Shown: positions 48,877 through 57,932 of the stretch, one piece after another
How the letters are laid out: each line of letters opens with the position of its first letter
How positions within the stretch are numbered: the first letter of the stretch is position 1
Origin: Carboxylicivirga mesophila
GTDB lineage: Bacteria > Bacteroidota > Bacteroidia > Bacteroidales > Marinilabiliaceae
Assembly: GCF_018271975.1 (NCBI RefSeq)
Contig: NZ_JAGUCN010000017.1
Coordinates: forward strand, 62,001-126,000
Direction: 5' to 3'
Length of the DNA: 64,000 bases
Translations under genes and position numbers: made by a program
The notes under the pieces: generated by a model
Database searches by the model: none
Seen by the model: the letters and a program-made list of their open reading frames with translations, nothing else
Told to the model about the DNA's origin: nothing

Positions 48877-48884
48877 CAAAAATA
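48877..48884 (-). promoter_or_regulatory. Candidate -7 element ahead of the PUL B GH5 gene
   Basis: Minus-strand TATTTTTG matches TAnnTTTG, 33 bp ahead of the ATG at 48844, with no clear -33 box. It would allow the later PUL B enzymes to be transcribed on their own. Confidence 0.3.
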
Positions 48885-48984
48885 TTGTTTGTCAGTTACT
48901 GTATATTGTGTCCGGTATATATAGCCATATAATGGGATGAATGGCATCTTAACGAAACACCATTTTTAGCTTGAAGAGACAACG

Positions 48985-49087
48985 AACGCTCAAATTCAAT
49001 TTTTACCATACCAATAAAAGTCACTAAACCTATTTTGTAAGTTTTCCTCCTTAAACAAGCAGTAGATAAAATTCGAATTTGAGCGTT
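48985..49087. repeat. 13-bp perfect inverted repeat with embedded palindrome
   Basis: AACGCTCAAATTC (48985-48997) and GAATTTGAGCGTT (49075-49087) are perfect reverse complements 77 bp apart. The right arm overlaps a 12-bp palindrome AAATTCGAATTT (49069-49080). The unit fills the gap between the GH95-like stop (49096) and the GH5 gene. It could be a long-range stem, an operator pair or a very small mobile remnant. Confidence 0.5.
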
Positions 49088-49095
49088 AGAATACA

Positions 49096-51396
49096 TTAAT
49101 TATTTGTTAGTAAAATAACATCCCCTTTGTTCATCTTAAAGCTTAAGATGCCATCCTGGGTAGTGAATTCATGGTTGCATTTAAAACCAGTACCACCAAA
49201 AGGATTTTCCAATTGAATAACACCATCAGCATTGGCCAATACCTCAACAGTTGTCACATTTCCCATCTCCATTCTTGCCGAAACTAAAAATGCGCCATAG
49301 GTTCTTAACTTATTAAAACTGGCATCGGTCCAATCGGCGGGCAAGGCTGGAAAAAGTTTTACAATACCTGTATGGCTTTGTATAAGCATATCCTGAATGG
49401 CAGACGCAAATGCAAAATTTCCTTCCAAGGTAAATGGACGATACGTCATATTTGAGTGTCCTGCTTTACACTGATCGCCATTGACATGAAATGAGTTCTT
49501 CAAACAGAAACATTCTGCAAAAATGCGAAGTACACGGGCAGCATTATCGCCATCAAATGCACGCGCATACAAATTTCCCTGCCAGCTAAATGAATAGCCC
49601 GTCCAACCACCAGTGCCTTGTGCCTCCAGGTTACTAAGCGTATTCTTTATCACCTGCTGTTCTTCAAGGCCGTTCGACACATCAAGCAAGCCAAGCGGGT
49701 GAAAGCCCAGTAAATGTGAAAAATGTCGATGCGATTCATTATAAGGCATTTCAGGAGCAAACATCAGCCCTGTCTCTCCGTCTATAGCCAATTCTGGCCA
49801 TTCTGATAGAATCTGTGTCCATTTTAATGCATCTTCTTTCAACCCAAGCTCTGTGGCCAGTTCTGCAGCTTTCTCATAATTCCAGCGAATCAGAGCCAGT
49901 TCAAAGTTTGTTGTTTGCGAAAACCAGGCTTTTGCAGAGTTATTATATATTTCAGGACTAGAACTAATTAACAACTTCCTTTTACCTGTTTCATCCTTCA
50001 CTGAAATTTCGTCCAGATAAACAGATACATCCTTCAACCAGGGATATGCTTTTTCCTCCAGAAAATTACGGTCCATTGAATACTTCCAATGTAAATAAAA
50101 ATGATGCCCAAGCCATGCTGCAACAGTCTGTCCAAATGAATATTGAATCCAACCACCCATGGGCTCTCCATCCAATGTGCTAACACCAGGCACATTCATG
50201 CCATTCACATTAAAATAATCTTGAGTGTACTTTTTGAATACTTCACGGTTCTTCCACAACCAGTTAATAAAACCTTCTTCCAGGTTTAGATAGTTACCCG
50301 TATAAGCCGGCCAGTAACTCAATTGTGTATTTAAATCATGGTGAAAATCACCTTTCCAGGGCGGTAGCTTGCCGTGGTCAGCCGTCCATACTGCCTGCAA
50401 CGAAATTGGAGGCGCATCGGCACGTGCAGCTGAACCAAATTTGTACATTTCTAAATAATACTGCCTTTCCAGCAGTTTATCCGGAATACTGATGGAAGAC
50501 TGCATCCAGTGGTTGTGCCACCATTGCAGATGGCCTTCGATAGCTGTCTGATATCCATTAGCCAATGCATTCGATACAAAGGCTTCGGCCTTTACGCTGT
50601 TATCGGAGGCAACTTTCTCCGATGAGACAGACCAGCATCCAGTAAGGGACTGCTCTTCTCGATACCATTGTGTAAAAATCTGATATTTGAAATCTTTCCA
50701 GCCATTTTGGTTATAACAAATATTCTCATCTCCTTTTGTAATGGTTCCTTGTCCATAACCCAATTGGTTAAGATCCGTTTTTGCCTGACTGGTATATCCT
50801 TCTTCATTAGGGCGATCGTACGAAGGTGCAATCAGTTCGATAGGTAGTTCCTGAGGTACATTTTCAAAGCGATACCACCCTACAGGCTCACTGGCATGTA
50901 CAAAAGTTGTTAATTTAGCTCCGTTTATCCACTCAACAGTACAAATAGCAGTCGCTACATCCAGATCCACCTTTTTAACTTCACCCAAAGCGTCGATGTT
51001 AAACTCTAAAGCCCCTGCCGGAATTTTTGATGGTGCTGGTAACTGATCATACGGCACATCAAATGCTTCCTGAACTTTTTTATAGGTACCCGCTTTCCAG
51101 TGATCATAGACATCTTTAAACGTCCATTTATTAAAATCAATATTTTCCATTGGTCGCAAATCCCAAAGATCAGCCCTATCCAATGAAAATCTTAATCGTC
51201 CTTTTTTTTGCCAAACCAGGTTACCAACAGTAGCATTGCCCAAAGGGATTGCTTCATCCCAAACAGTGGCCAGCTCATCAAACTCAAGTCCGTGCTTCGT
51301 ATAACTATTAGGTGCTGATTTATCCGTTACACGGCATGAGATAAGCACACCAATGGGTATCAGTAACATTAAAACAATACTTCTTAATCTTTTCAT
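49096..51396 (-). CDS. GH95-like hydrolase with altered catalytic residues, lipoprotein (PUL B)
   Basis: Lipoprotein (LISC, Cys21) with the GH95-type layout: N-terminal beta-sandwich (LGNATVGNLVWQKKGRLRFS, about 52-71), helical linker and (alpha/alpha)6 barrel. Compared with the GH95 fucosidase at 32495-34837, the general-acid motif is kept (E482 in SSPEIYNN versus SPEHGG). The first water-activating Asn becomes Asp354 (HHDLNTQ versus HMNINQQ), N356 is kept, and the general-base Asp becomes Glu658 (LEGN versus LDGN). The substrate is therefore probably not plain alpha-1,2-fucose; an alpha-L-galactoside, other deoxy-sugar or different linkage is possible. Its ATG overlaps the stop of the 51393-52403 gene by 4 bp (ATGA), so the two are translationally coupled. 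Confidence 0.87.
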   Translation of the reverse strand: MKRLRSIVLMLLIPIGVLISCRVTDKSAPNSYTKHGLEFDELATVWDEAIPLGNATVGNLVWQKKGRLRFSLDRADLWDLRPMENIDFNKWTFKDVYDHWKAGTYKKVQEAFDVPYDQLPAPSKIPAGALEFNIDALGEVKKVDLDVATAICTVEWINGAKLTTFVHASEPVGWYRFENVPQELPIELIAPSYDRPNEEGYTSQAKTDLNQLGYGQGTITKGDENICYNQNGWKDFKYQIFTQWYREEQSLTGCWSVSSEKVASDNSVKAEAFVSNALANGYQTAIEGHLQWWHNHWMQSSISIPDKLLERQYYLEMYKFGSAARADAPPISLQAVWTADHGKLPPWKGDFHHDLNTQLSYWPAYTGNYLNLEEGFINWLWKNREVFKKYTQDYFNVNGMNVPGVSTLDGEPMGGWIQYSFGQTVAAWLGHHFYLHWKYSMDRNFLEEKAYPWLKDVSVYLDEISVKDETGKRKLLISSSPEIYNNSAKAWFSQTTNFELALIRWNYEKAAELATELGLKEDALKWTQILSEWPELAIDGETGLMFAPEMPYNESHRHFSHLLGFHPLGLLDVSNGLEEQQVIKNTLSNLEAQGTGGWTGYSFSWQGNLYARAFDGDNAARVLRIFAECFCLKNSFHVNGDQCKAGHSNMTYRPFTLEGNFAFASAIQDMLIQSHTGIVKLFPALPADWTDASFNKLRTYGAFLVSARMEMGNVTTVEVLANADGVIQLENPFGGTGFKCNHEFTTQDGILSFKMNKGDVILLTNN

Positions 51397-52403
51397 TTTA
51401 TTCTTAGATTTTTATTAAACTGATATGTTCGTTTCCATGTAAAAGATTGTCCATTGTCGATACTAAACTCGACCATTGGTTCTGCACACACAGATGTCCT
51501 GGACATATAAATGTAAAACGGACCTAAATCCTTATCTTCAATAACTTTAATTGAGGTTCTGGTTTTGGAGTTAATCACTGTGTACTCTTTGGAGGTTCCG
51601 GCATTGATATGGCCTCCTATCCAATCGTTACGTAAATCATCCTCATTAATTTTAATTTCATTGCCTTCGAAGGTTATTCTTGAATCAAATTGATCAACAG
51701 GGCATACATCATTTGGAAAAACCATTTTATAATTCTGCCCACCGGGGTAGTTATCGAAACTGAAGAAATTATGACAATATGGGTTGGCAAAAATCGGTTT
51801 AGCGCCACAATTTTTCAGCATATGTATAATTTCCAATTCTGCTTTATTATCAATTAGTCTGATTTGTTTTTCATAGTCATATGCATACCCAAAATCGGTT
51901 ACCATACTTTGCTTAAATACAATTGAACTCTTATTAATTTGTATATCCCATTTACCAGATTGAATGATTTTATATGGATAATCCCAGAAATACGGGTCTT
52001 GACTTGCTCTTTGTAAAACACCTACACCAATCTTCACAAAAGGCTCCCCCACATTTGCTTCCTCATACCCCAGAGGATTACGAAATTCTTCGGCTGTTCC
52101 TGTTCCTGTCCCTGGCGTCAACGGGTCATGCACCCCTCCATGCACCGTTCCATCATACATCTCCCAAGCCTGTAGAAATTCATGGTCCCCATAATTGATT
52201 TGTGCAATCATACCTGACCAATCAAAACGTGTACTTCTGTAATAGCCATTAAGTTCGTCGGGCATGAGTACGGTAACACGTATTGAATCATTTTGAATAA
52301 CAGAAACGGGGTAATCGTGCTTTACGACTTGCTCAGAAGCAAGCAACAAAAAACCTGAAATCACACAAACTACTATGAATACTATTGATACAATTCGATG
52401 CAT
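51393..52403 (-). CDS. Exported aldose-epimerase-fold protein, coupled to the GH95-like gene
   Basis: Secreted 336-aa protein (ATG 52403; a GTG at 52424 also opens the frame) with a hydrophobic signal segment. Beta-rich blocks such as ALMPDELNGYYRSTRFDWSGM-type start, EYVYDYEKQIRLIDNKAELEIIHMLKNCG and FANPYCHNFFSFDN are like galactose-mutarotase-fold proteins, with His in CHNFF and Asp/Glu positions as possible ligands. A mutarotase or a non-catalytic carbohydrate-binding role is equally possible. It is translationally coupled (4-bp ATGA overlap) to the GH95-like gene, suggesting the two proteins act on the same sugar. Confidence 0.8.
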   Translation of the reverse strand: MHRIVSIVFIVVCVISGFLLLASEQVVKHDYPVSVIQNDSIRVTVLMPDELNGYYRSTRFDWSGMIAQINYGDHEFLQAWEMYDGTVHGGVHDPLTPGTGTGTAEEFRNPLGYEEANVGEPFVKIGVGVLQRASQDPYFWDYPYKIIQSGKWDIQINKSSIVFKQSMVTDFGYAYDYEKQIRLIDNKAELEIIHMLKNCGAKPIFANPYCHNFFSFDNYPGGQNYKMVFPNDVCPVDQFDSRITFEGNEIKINEDDLRNDWIGGHINAGTSKEYTVINSKTRTSIKVIEDKDLGPFYIYMSRTSVCAEPMVEFSIDNGQSFTWKRTYQFNKNLRIK

Positions 52404-52749
52404 TATTAAAACTTTAGTCACCACAACTTACCATTCACTTATCATCAGCATATCACAATCTTATGCTTATAAAATCCTAATGGGGTAACACGTTCCTTTC
52501 AGATTAAATCCATTTACGACCCGGATAAGCACTACTGCAATTCATCCAAATACCCTGGCAATTAATTTTAGCACCAACACCTGTCAACTTATAAATATTC
52601 AATATGTATCATGAACTGCCTGTGCAACAAAAGTTTTAGCTAATGCCCCGTTAGGAAATGACTTTGTATAACTTTAAAGACACAAAAAATAAGAAAAACC
52701 CTAGGTTTAGGCGGTAAAACTTTTTAATCATCTGAAAGTAAGTGACAAT
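52404..52749. other. Non-coding gap inside PUL B
   Basis: A/T-rich DNA between the 955-aa gene and the epimerase-fold gene. I see no coding frame, no TAnnTTTG element on the minus strand and no RNA gene. It ends at the hairpin 52750-52807. A promoter outside the known consensus may be present, because the hairpin would otherwise reduce transcription of the downstream enzymes. Confidence 0.5.
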
Positions 52750-52807
52750 AGGAAGTACCCCGGAACTGATTCATATCAGTTATAATAAACCTTCCAAGTT
52801 ACTTCCT
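52750..52807 (-). terminator. Nested hairpin at the end of the 955-aa gene
   Basis: Outer stem AGGAAGTA (52750-52757) / TACTTCCT (52800-52807) overlaps the stop codon; inner stem AACTGAT (52764-52770) / ATCAGTT (52775-52781) has a 4-nt loop. The minus-strand T-tract is weak, so it may be an attenuator or RNA-stability element rather than a full terminator. Confidence 0.45.
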
Positions 52808-55673
52808 ACTGTACTTGTACAATTCTATACTTAAGGATTGATTTATTATGATGCTCCAATTGAATCTTGCCATGTACTATTTGAAAAGGTACATTCCCCA
52901 TTGGCCTGTCATTAATATCAAGCCCTTGAATTAATACCTTTGTTGTGCAACCAATAACAGCCGGATTAAAAGCTATGTATTCGAAGTCGTTCGCTGGAAT
53001 GATTTCCCAACCAAAATTCTCGTTTTTAAAATACACCCTGCCATTGCATTTAAAATCATCAGTCTCGAATTCGGTTCCATGAGAATCTATATAGATTTGG
53101 TTGTCAGTCATATTAAACTCAGCATTTCCATTTGACTTCCAATCACTTACCTTTCCAAAGACTGAAATTACATTGTTTTGTGGCTGATAGGCCATAAAAC
53201 CAAATTTTGGTAATATGTATTGTTTGCCTTCAGCTTCAAGAGTCCAATCTGTATCTGCAAAATTCACAAATACTTTAAAGCCCGATTCATATTCAAGTGC
53301 TAGTTGAGCATTACCAAGCAACTCATTCTTAATTGCTTCGGAAGAGTTAACAAACTTCTCCCCATCAAAGTACTGAATTTTTCTGATTGGAATCATGGAA
53401 TAAAATGGCTGCAATGGCTGAAGCATGGCATAACGCTTTATTCGTTCAGCTATATCACCATTGACTAGTCCAATATGACCATATGCTAAAGTATAAGCCA
53501 GATACTCGGCTCCTTCAGTATAAACGTTTCCTGCATCCATCTCAAGCGGATGTATCTTTAATAACTGAAAGTCAGGAAAAACGTCTATCTTATTAAGTTT
53601 CGGATTGAAATTTGCATAATTTCCATCCACTAATCCTGCATACCACCAGTGATAGTTGCCTTCGGAATATACCGGCCCATGATAGGCTTTTTTCTCATTC
53701 ATCAACACCAGGCCATAACATTCGTATGAGCGACGGAAAGTAGCAGCTCCAGGAACCCGGTAATCATAATCTACTCTTGAAATTGGAGACACTGCAGTAT
53801 GCACATCGCAATAGCTATGATTGGTACCAAACGCTTTATGTATCTGAGGGGCCAGTTTTTCTTGCTGTTCAACGGCAATCATGGGTTTTGGCGAATAACA
53901 ACGTGACCAACTAACTTCCCATCCGCCATTTGGCTCTCGCTTCACCCAATCCGGATCCCAATTTGCATTAACAGGTGCAAAATCGGTATAATTAGAATAT
54001 AAACCGACTAACCATCCTTTACTTTTAATATTTTCAACTAATCTTTGAACGGCTGCATTACCACCTCTTCCGGGTGCTGTTTCTGTTCTGAAAGTATAGC
54101 TTTCGCCCCCATCACGCCAGATACCCTCGTGATACCGAACCGCGACTTCTTTTAAACCTAAAGCTCTCAATTCTTTGGCCTGCTGCTTAAGGTAATCGTG
54201 GTCTGGCGTTCCTTCAACCATCCAAAGACGATGGGCCATAACCGAACGCATTGGTGATTTCGGATTATCTACCGTAGGAAGCACCTCCTGCACATCGGTT
54301 GACACATTAATAAATATCTTCTCCTTTACCGGATTTCTAATCCCATTTGTTTTAGGAATATATCTGATACCATTGCTATACGATGCCCAACCATCTTTAA
54401 TCTTATGACGCCCGGGAATAAAATCAGACGCATCTGAATAATACCAGTCTAATTGCTTAAAGAAAAATAAATCGTGACTATATAACACTTGAGGCATTCG
54501 ATTTTCACCATATGTCAAAAAGGGTACTGTCACCAATTTAGCTGACTCATCAGCTTTGGTACTGCCAAGATTAATAGAACTAACTTGGCCTTCTTGGCCT
54601 TCTTCATGTATACCAACAATTAGAGACTTCTGTTTTATCGTATACCAGACACTGAACTTCACCTCTTTTTGCATGAAAGATGCTACGGCATTTACAAAAA
54701 CAGTATCGTTCTTAATTTTAGATTTTCTGATATCCCAATTGACTATATCTACTCCTTCAAAATAAATCTCTGCTCCTTCATTAATAGGTACCTTCAGGTT
54801 TTCCTTTTTAACAGTTATCCCACTTAAAAGACCTTTTTCAATATTAAGTTCATATTGTAACTTCTGATCGTCTCCTTCATAAGTAAACAGGTAGTTCTTG
54901 CCCGTTTTTTTTATTGTATTTGTATACGCGCTTTTATTCAATGGTAGAATAGTTACATCTCTGACCGGGAATGGCAGTTTTTCGGGCCATTCATTGAAAG
55001 TAATCGGTTTTAGCTGTTCCTGATAAACATAAATTGGGCCTAAAAAATAATCTAACTCTAAATCTGGGATATTTCTTCTTCCTTTAAAGCGCACACCAAT
55101 AAGCTTTGCCGGCATTTTAATATCCTCATTAACTTTTATATGACTCAAGTGCCAGTATTTATGTATCATGCCAGGATATCCTGCTTGTGTAAAGTCAAGT
55201 TCATGAGTTTGTCCATCGGCACCTTCAATAATAGCAAAATGCCTCATAGCTGTTTCCCATTTGGGTTCGCCCCACAGCCAATGCGCTCCATAATTCCAGA
55301 AATCAATGCAGTCCCATGGATTATTTATTACAATTGGCTTTTTAAGTCTTACTGTGATAGATGCTTTCTTATCTGTAGCTTTAAAACTTAGTTTACCACA
55401 ATATTTACGATACAGCTGTTGTTCTTGCGTCTTGGTTAATGTAGCAATGCTATTTTCCGTTTCTAACTCCCAAATCTTATCATCTTCAAAAGTAACTAAT
55501 GGCACTCTGGCCTCATTACGATTAGCCATTTCGTAAGGGGTCTTGGCCTGATGCCTGAATGGCTTGTCGTCATCTTGTATAACACCTTGAGCACTAGTCA
55601 AATTAGAACTTAAGAAATATATATTCAACAAAAAAAGAGCATTGATAAAACTAAACTGTTTGAGCAAAATCAT
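52806..55673 (-). CDS. Large exported TIM-barrel hydrolase, possibly GH101/GH129-related (PUL B)
   Basis: Secreted protein of 955 aa (signal ending TSAQG). An N-terminal beta-sandwich of about 60-215 (YCGKLSFKATDKKASITVRLKKP) is followed by a supersandwich-like domain (220-470), a TIM barrel (475-770) and C-terminal beta domains. Barrel blocks include RYHEGIWRDGGES, GLYSNYTDFAPVN, D623 in YCDVHTA and E671 in YSEGNYHWW. The order and spacing of this Asp/Glu pair (48 residues) is similar to nucleophile and acid/base in the GH101/GH129 alpha-N-acetylgalactosaminidase group, which would suit mucin-type O-glycans. This is inference; sequence similarity was not searched. It is the first enzyme gene after the hairpin at 55779-55813. 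Confidence 0.8.
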   Translation of the reverse strand: MILLKQFSFINALFLLNIYFLSSNLTSAQGVIQDDDKPFRHQAKTPYEMANRNEARVPLVTFEDDKIWELETENSIATLTKTQEQQLYRKYCGKLSFKATDKKASITVRLKKPIVINNPWDCIDFWNYGAHWLWGEPKWETAMRHFAIIEGADGQTHELDFTQAGYPGMIHKYWHLSHIKVNEDIKMPAKLIGVRFKGRRNIPDLELDYFLGPIYVYQEQLKPITFNEWPEKLPFPVRDVTILPLNKSAYTNTIKKTGKNYLFTYEGDDQKLQYELNIEKGLLSGITVKKENLKVPINEGAEIYFEGVDIVNWDIRKSKIKNDTVFVNAVASFMQKEVKFSVWYTIKQKSLIVGIHEEGQEGQVSSINLGSTKADESAKLVTVPFLTYGENRMPQVLYSHDLFFFKQLDWYYSDASDFIPGRHKIKDGWASYSNGIRYIPKTNGIRNPVKEKIFINVSTDVQEVLPTVDNPKSPMRSVMAHRLWMVEGTPDHDYLKQQAKELRALGLKEVAVRYHEGIWRDGGESYTFRTETAPGRGGNAAVQRLVENIKSKGWLVGLYSNYTDFAPVNANWDPDWVKREPNGGWEVSWSRCYSPKPMIAVEQQEKLAPQIHKAFGTNHSYCDVHTAVSPISRVDYDYRVPGAATFRRSYECYGLVLMNEKKAYHGPVYSEGNYHWWYAGLVDGNYANFNPKLNKIDVFPDFQLLKIHPLEMDAGNVYTEGAEYLAYTLAYGHIGLVNGDIAERIKRYAMLQPLQPFYSMIPIRKIQYFDGEKFVNSSEAIKNELLGNAQLALEYESGFKVFVNFADTDWTLEAEGKQYILPKFGFMAYQPQNNVISVFGKVSDWKSNGNAEFNMTDNQIYIDSHGTEFETDDFKCNGRVYFKNENFGWEIIPANDFEYIAFNPAVIGCTTKVLIQGLDINDRPMGNVPFQIVHGKIQLEHHNKSILKYRIVQVQ

Positions 55674-55778
55674 AGCAACTGATATATTAACACTTTACAT
55701 CCAAGAAGCAGCCTTTAATTCTTTTAACTGTAGATATAAAGTGGGATTATTGAAATTTATTACATCAAAAAAAATGTT

Positions 55779-55813
55779 AATCAAACTCACTACCAGAAGT
55801 AGTGAGTTTGATT
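55779..55813 (-). terminator. Strong hairpin between the SusC/SusD/lipoprotein genes and PUL B enzymes
   Basis: Perfect 15-bp stem (55779-55793 / 55799-55813; core ATCAAACTCACTAC paired with GTAGTGAGTTTGAT) and a 5-nt loop. On the minus strand it runs into TAACATTTTTTTT. It lies 32 bp past the stop of the Fn3-like lipoprotein gene and upstream of the 955-aa gene. Confidence 0.8.
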
Positions 55814-55844
55814 TAATAATGTAACTTAAATACTATCAGAAATT

Positions 55845-56291
55845 TTAATAGTCACTTAAATTATTACTTATTCTGGTTGGGTAGCTATAACCTACTTGTC
55901 CATCTGTATTAATCGCATACATTCGAATTATGTACGCAGTATCTTTAACAGCAAATCCTTCTATAAGAGCTGTAGCAGCACCAACACCTGTTTTCTCAAT
56001 CTCCCCAATCACCTTTACTGCATCACCTTCTAATTCAGGGAATTGCATTTCCAACACTGATTTAGTGGTCTTCAACTGCCACAAAACACCAACCTCCTTA
56101 ATGGGCGATCCACCATCAGTATAAACACGACATCCAACTTCAGCAGAAGTTTCGGTTATAATAGGGCTTTTGCTTTCATCAAGTAATATATTAGGCCTTG
56201 ATAATGTTGGCGTTTCAGCATCTTCATCACAACTACTAACCGTAAGTTGGAGGAGGAATACAGTAATAAATGTTAATATATATTTATACAT
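55845..56291 (-). CDS. Fn3-like outer-membrane lipoprotein after SusD (PUL B)
   Basis: Small lipoprotein (148 aa): signal ending VSSC (Cys21) followed by an acidic DEDAE stretch typical of surface lipoproteins. The mature part fits one fibronectin-III-like domain (ITETSAEVGCRVYTDGGSPIKEVGVLW, AYIIRMYAINTDGQVGYSYP). It lies 15 bp after SusD, the position of SusE/F-type surface glycan-binding proteins. It may help binding or organise the SusC/SusD complex. PUL A has no counterpart. Confidence 0.85.
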   Translation of the reverse strand: MYKYILTFITVFLLQLTVSSCDEDAETPTLSRPNILLDESKSPIITETSAEVGCRVYTDGGSPIKEVGVLWQLKTTKSVLEMQFPELEGDAVKVIGEIEKTGVGAATALIEGFAVKDTAYIIRMYAINTDGQVGYSYPTRISNNLSDY

Positions 56292-56306
56292 AGTATTATT
56301 TTTTAA

Positions 56307-57932
56307 TTAATTATAACCAGGATTCTGCTTCATATTTGAATTTGAATTCATTTCTTCACGAGGAATTGGCCAAACATAATCACGAGAAGTATTGAACGAA
56401 CGAATGTCTAATACTTTTGTTTTATATTGCCATTTGTCTGTCGTTCCCATTCCATCTCCCGGATAGGACATATCTTGCAAATAGGTTGCATCATATCCAT
56501 GAACATCCTTCATTACATCTTCCATAATCCCCCAACGTCTGATATCATTTAGGCGATGACCTTCAAAAACAAGCTCTATACGTCTTTCATTTCTAATTAC
56601 TTCACGCATATCATCTTTGCTTAAACCGGGCATCGCATCAGAAAGTTTTGCCATACCTGCTCTCACTCTCAAATCATCAATCGCAGCATATACACTCATA
56701 TCAGGACCTGCAGATTCATTTTGCGCTTCTGCAAAATTTAATAGAACCTCTGCATATCGAATAAAGAGTTTATTAGTACCTTCACTTTTTGTTCTATCAA
56801 GAGCTTTACCGTTATTAATCCATTTCTTTGGTTTAAAACCAGAACCACCTAAAATCCAATTTTCTTCAAAACGTTGATCTATACGTCCCCAAAATTCAAT
56901 TGTCCAGGGAGCACCCGGATAATAAAGCGATGCCTCCAAACGTGGATCTCTATTCATATATGGATTTTCTGGATCATAACCTGAATTAGGATCTGTTATA
57001 GGCAGTCCGTTAGCCATATAATAAGATTCAGCTAACTCTAATGTCGGTAGGAAAGATGGCCACCATTCCATTAAAGGCATTTGAAAAAAAGATGGATTAA
57101 TCTGAGGTGTATAATGCACTTCGAAAATCGCTTCTGTATTAGAGACTTCTACTTCATTATCTTCTATAAATAGTCCTTCATAATCCTTATACAGGCTGTA
57201 TTTTCCAAGATCCATACAGTCCTTTGCTGCTTTTGCAGCATTAGCCCATTGTTTTTCATATAGGTAAACTCTTGACAAGAATGAATAGGCTGCACCGCGC
57301 GTTATTCGCCCTTGATCATCAGGCCTATCATAACTTTCAGGTAAAATTGGAATAATATCATTAAGATCTTGAATTATTTGAGCAATTATATCTGATTTTG
57401 CAGTTCTTGCAGGTTCCTTGTTTTCTAAATCAGGAGCATCCAGAATTAACGGTACATCGCCGAAAAAATTCACTAAGTCATGATAATACCAAGCACGTAA
57501 AAACTTTACTTCTGCAATGTAACGCGGAATATTATCAGATATAAGTGTTGAATTTTCAATCGCTTCTAAAAAGGCATTGGCTCGTGCGATACCTGAATAA
57601 TTACGCTTCCAATGAGCTTCAACCCTAAAATTCTCAGCGGTCACTGTTCCTCTGGCAAAATCTGTTGCACCTTCCCAAGGTGAACGGTTAAAAGCATTAT
57701 CTGTCATTACATCGTAATACATTGGATAAACTCTCAACCACAAATTATCATCACTGCTAAAGTCAATATTATTGTAAACACCGTTTACTACAGTTTCAAC
57801 TTGCTTCTCCGTATTCATAAAATCTTCTGGACGACTAAAGTCTTTCGGATCAGTATCCAGGTAGTCCGCACATGCGCTCATTACAAGAGCGATGACTAAT
57901 ATATTTAGTTTACTAATAATCGTTCTCATCAT
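56307..57932 (-). CDS. SusD/RagB-family glycan-binding lipoprotein (PUL B)
   Basis: Outer-membrane SusD-family lipoprotein (541 aa; signal ending VMSAC, Cys21). The helical SusD fold and the family C-terminus (PREEMNSNSNMKQNPGYN) are clear, with two adjacent ATGs as possible starts. The SusC stop (TAG) is immediately followed by its ATG, so translation is coupled. It differs much from the PUL A SusD, so the two loci should bind different parts or forms of the glycan. Confidence 0.96.
   Translation of the reverse strand: MMRTIISKLNILVIALVMSACADYLDTDPKDFSRPEDFMNTEKQVETVVNGVYNNIDFSSDDNLWLRVYPMYYDVMTDNAFNRSPWEGATDFARGTVTAENFRVEAHWKRNYSGIARANAFLEAIENSTLISDNIPRYIAEVKFLRAWYYHDLVNFFGDVPLILDAPDLENKEPARTAKSDIIAQIIQDLNDIIPILPESYDRPDDQGRITRGAAYSFLSRVYLYEKQWANAAKAAKDCMDLGKYSLYKDYEGLFIEDNEVEVSNTEAIFEVHYTPQINPSFFQMPLMEWWPSFLPTLELAESYYMANGLPITDPNSGYDPENPYMNRDPRLEASLYYPGAPWTIEFWGRIDQRFEENWILGGSGFKPKKWINNGKALDRTKSEGTNKLFIRYAEVLLNFAEAQNESAGPDMSVYAAIDDLRVRAGMAKLSDAMPGLSKDDMREVIRNERRIELVFEGHRLNDIRRWGIMEDVMKDVHGYDATYLQDMSYPGDGMGTTDKWQYKTKVLDIRSFNTSRDYVWPIPREEMNSNSNMKQNPGYN

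Noticed and set aside
48555-48932. 125-codon plus-strand frame across the GH5 start
   Set aside because: Mostly antisense to the GH5 N-terminus, low-complexity and without a family pattern.
48985-49087. Insertion sequence or CRISPR-like unit
   Set aside because: No transposase, no regular spacing of repeats and no target duplication; only a pair of inverted arms is seen.
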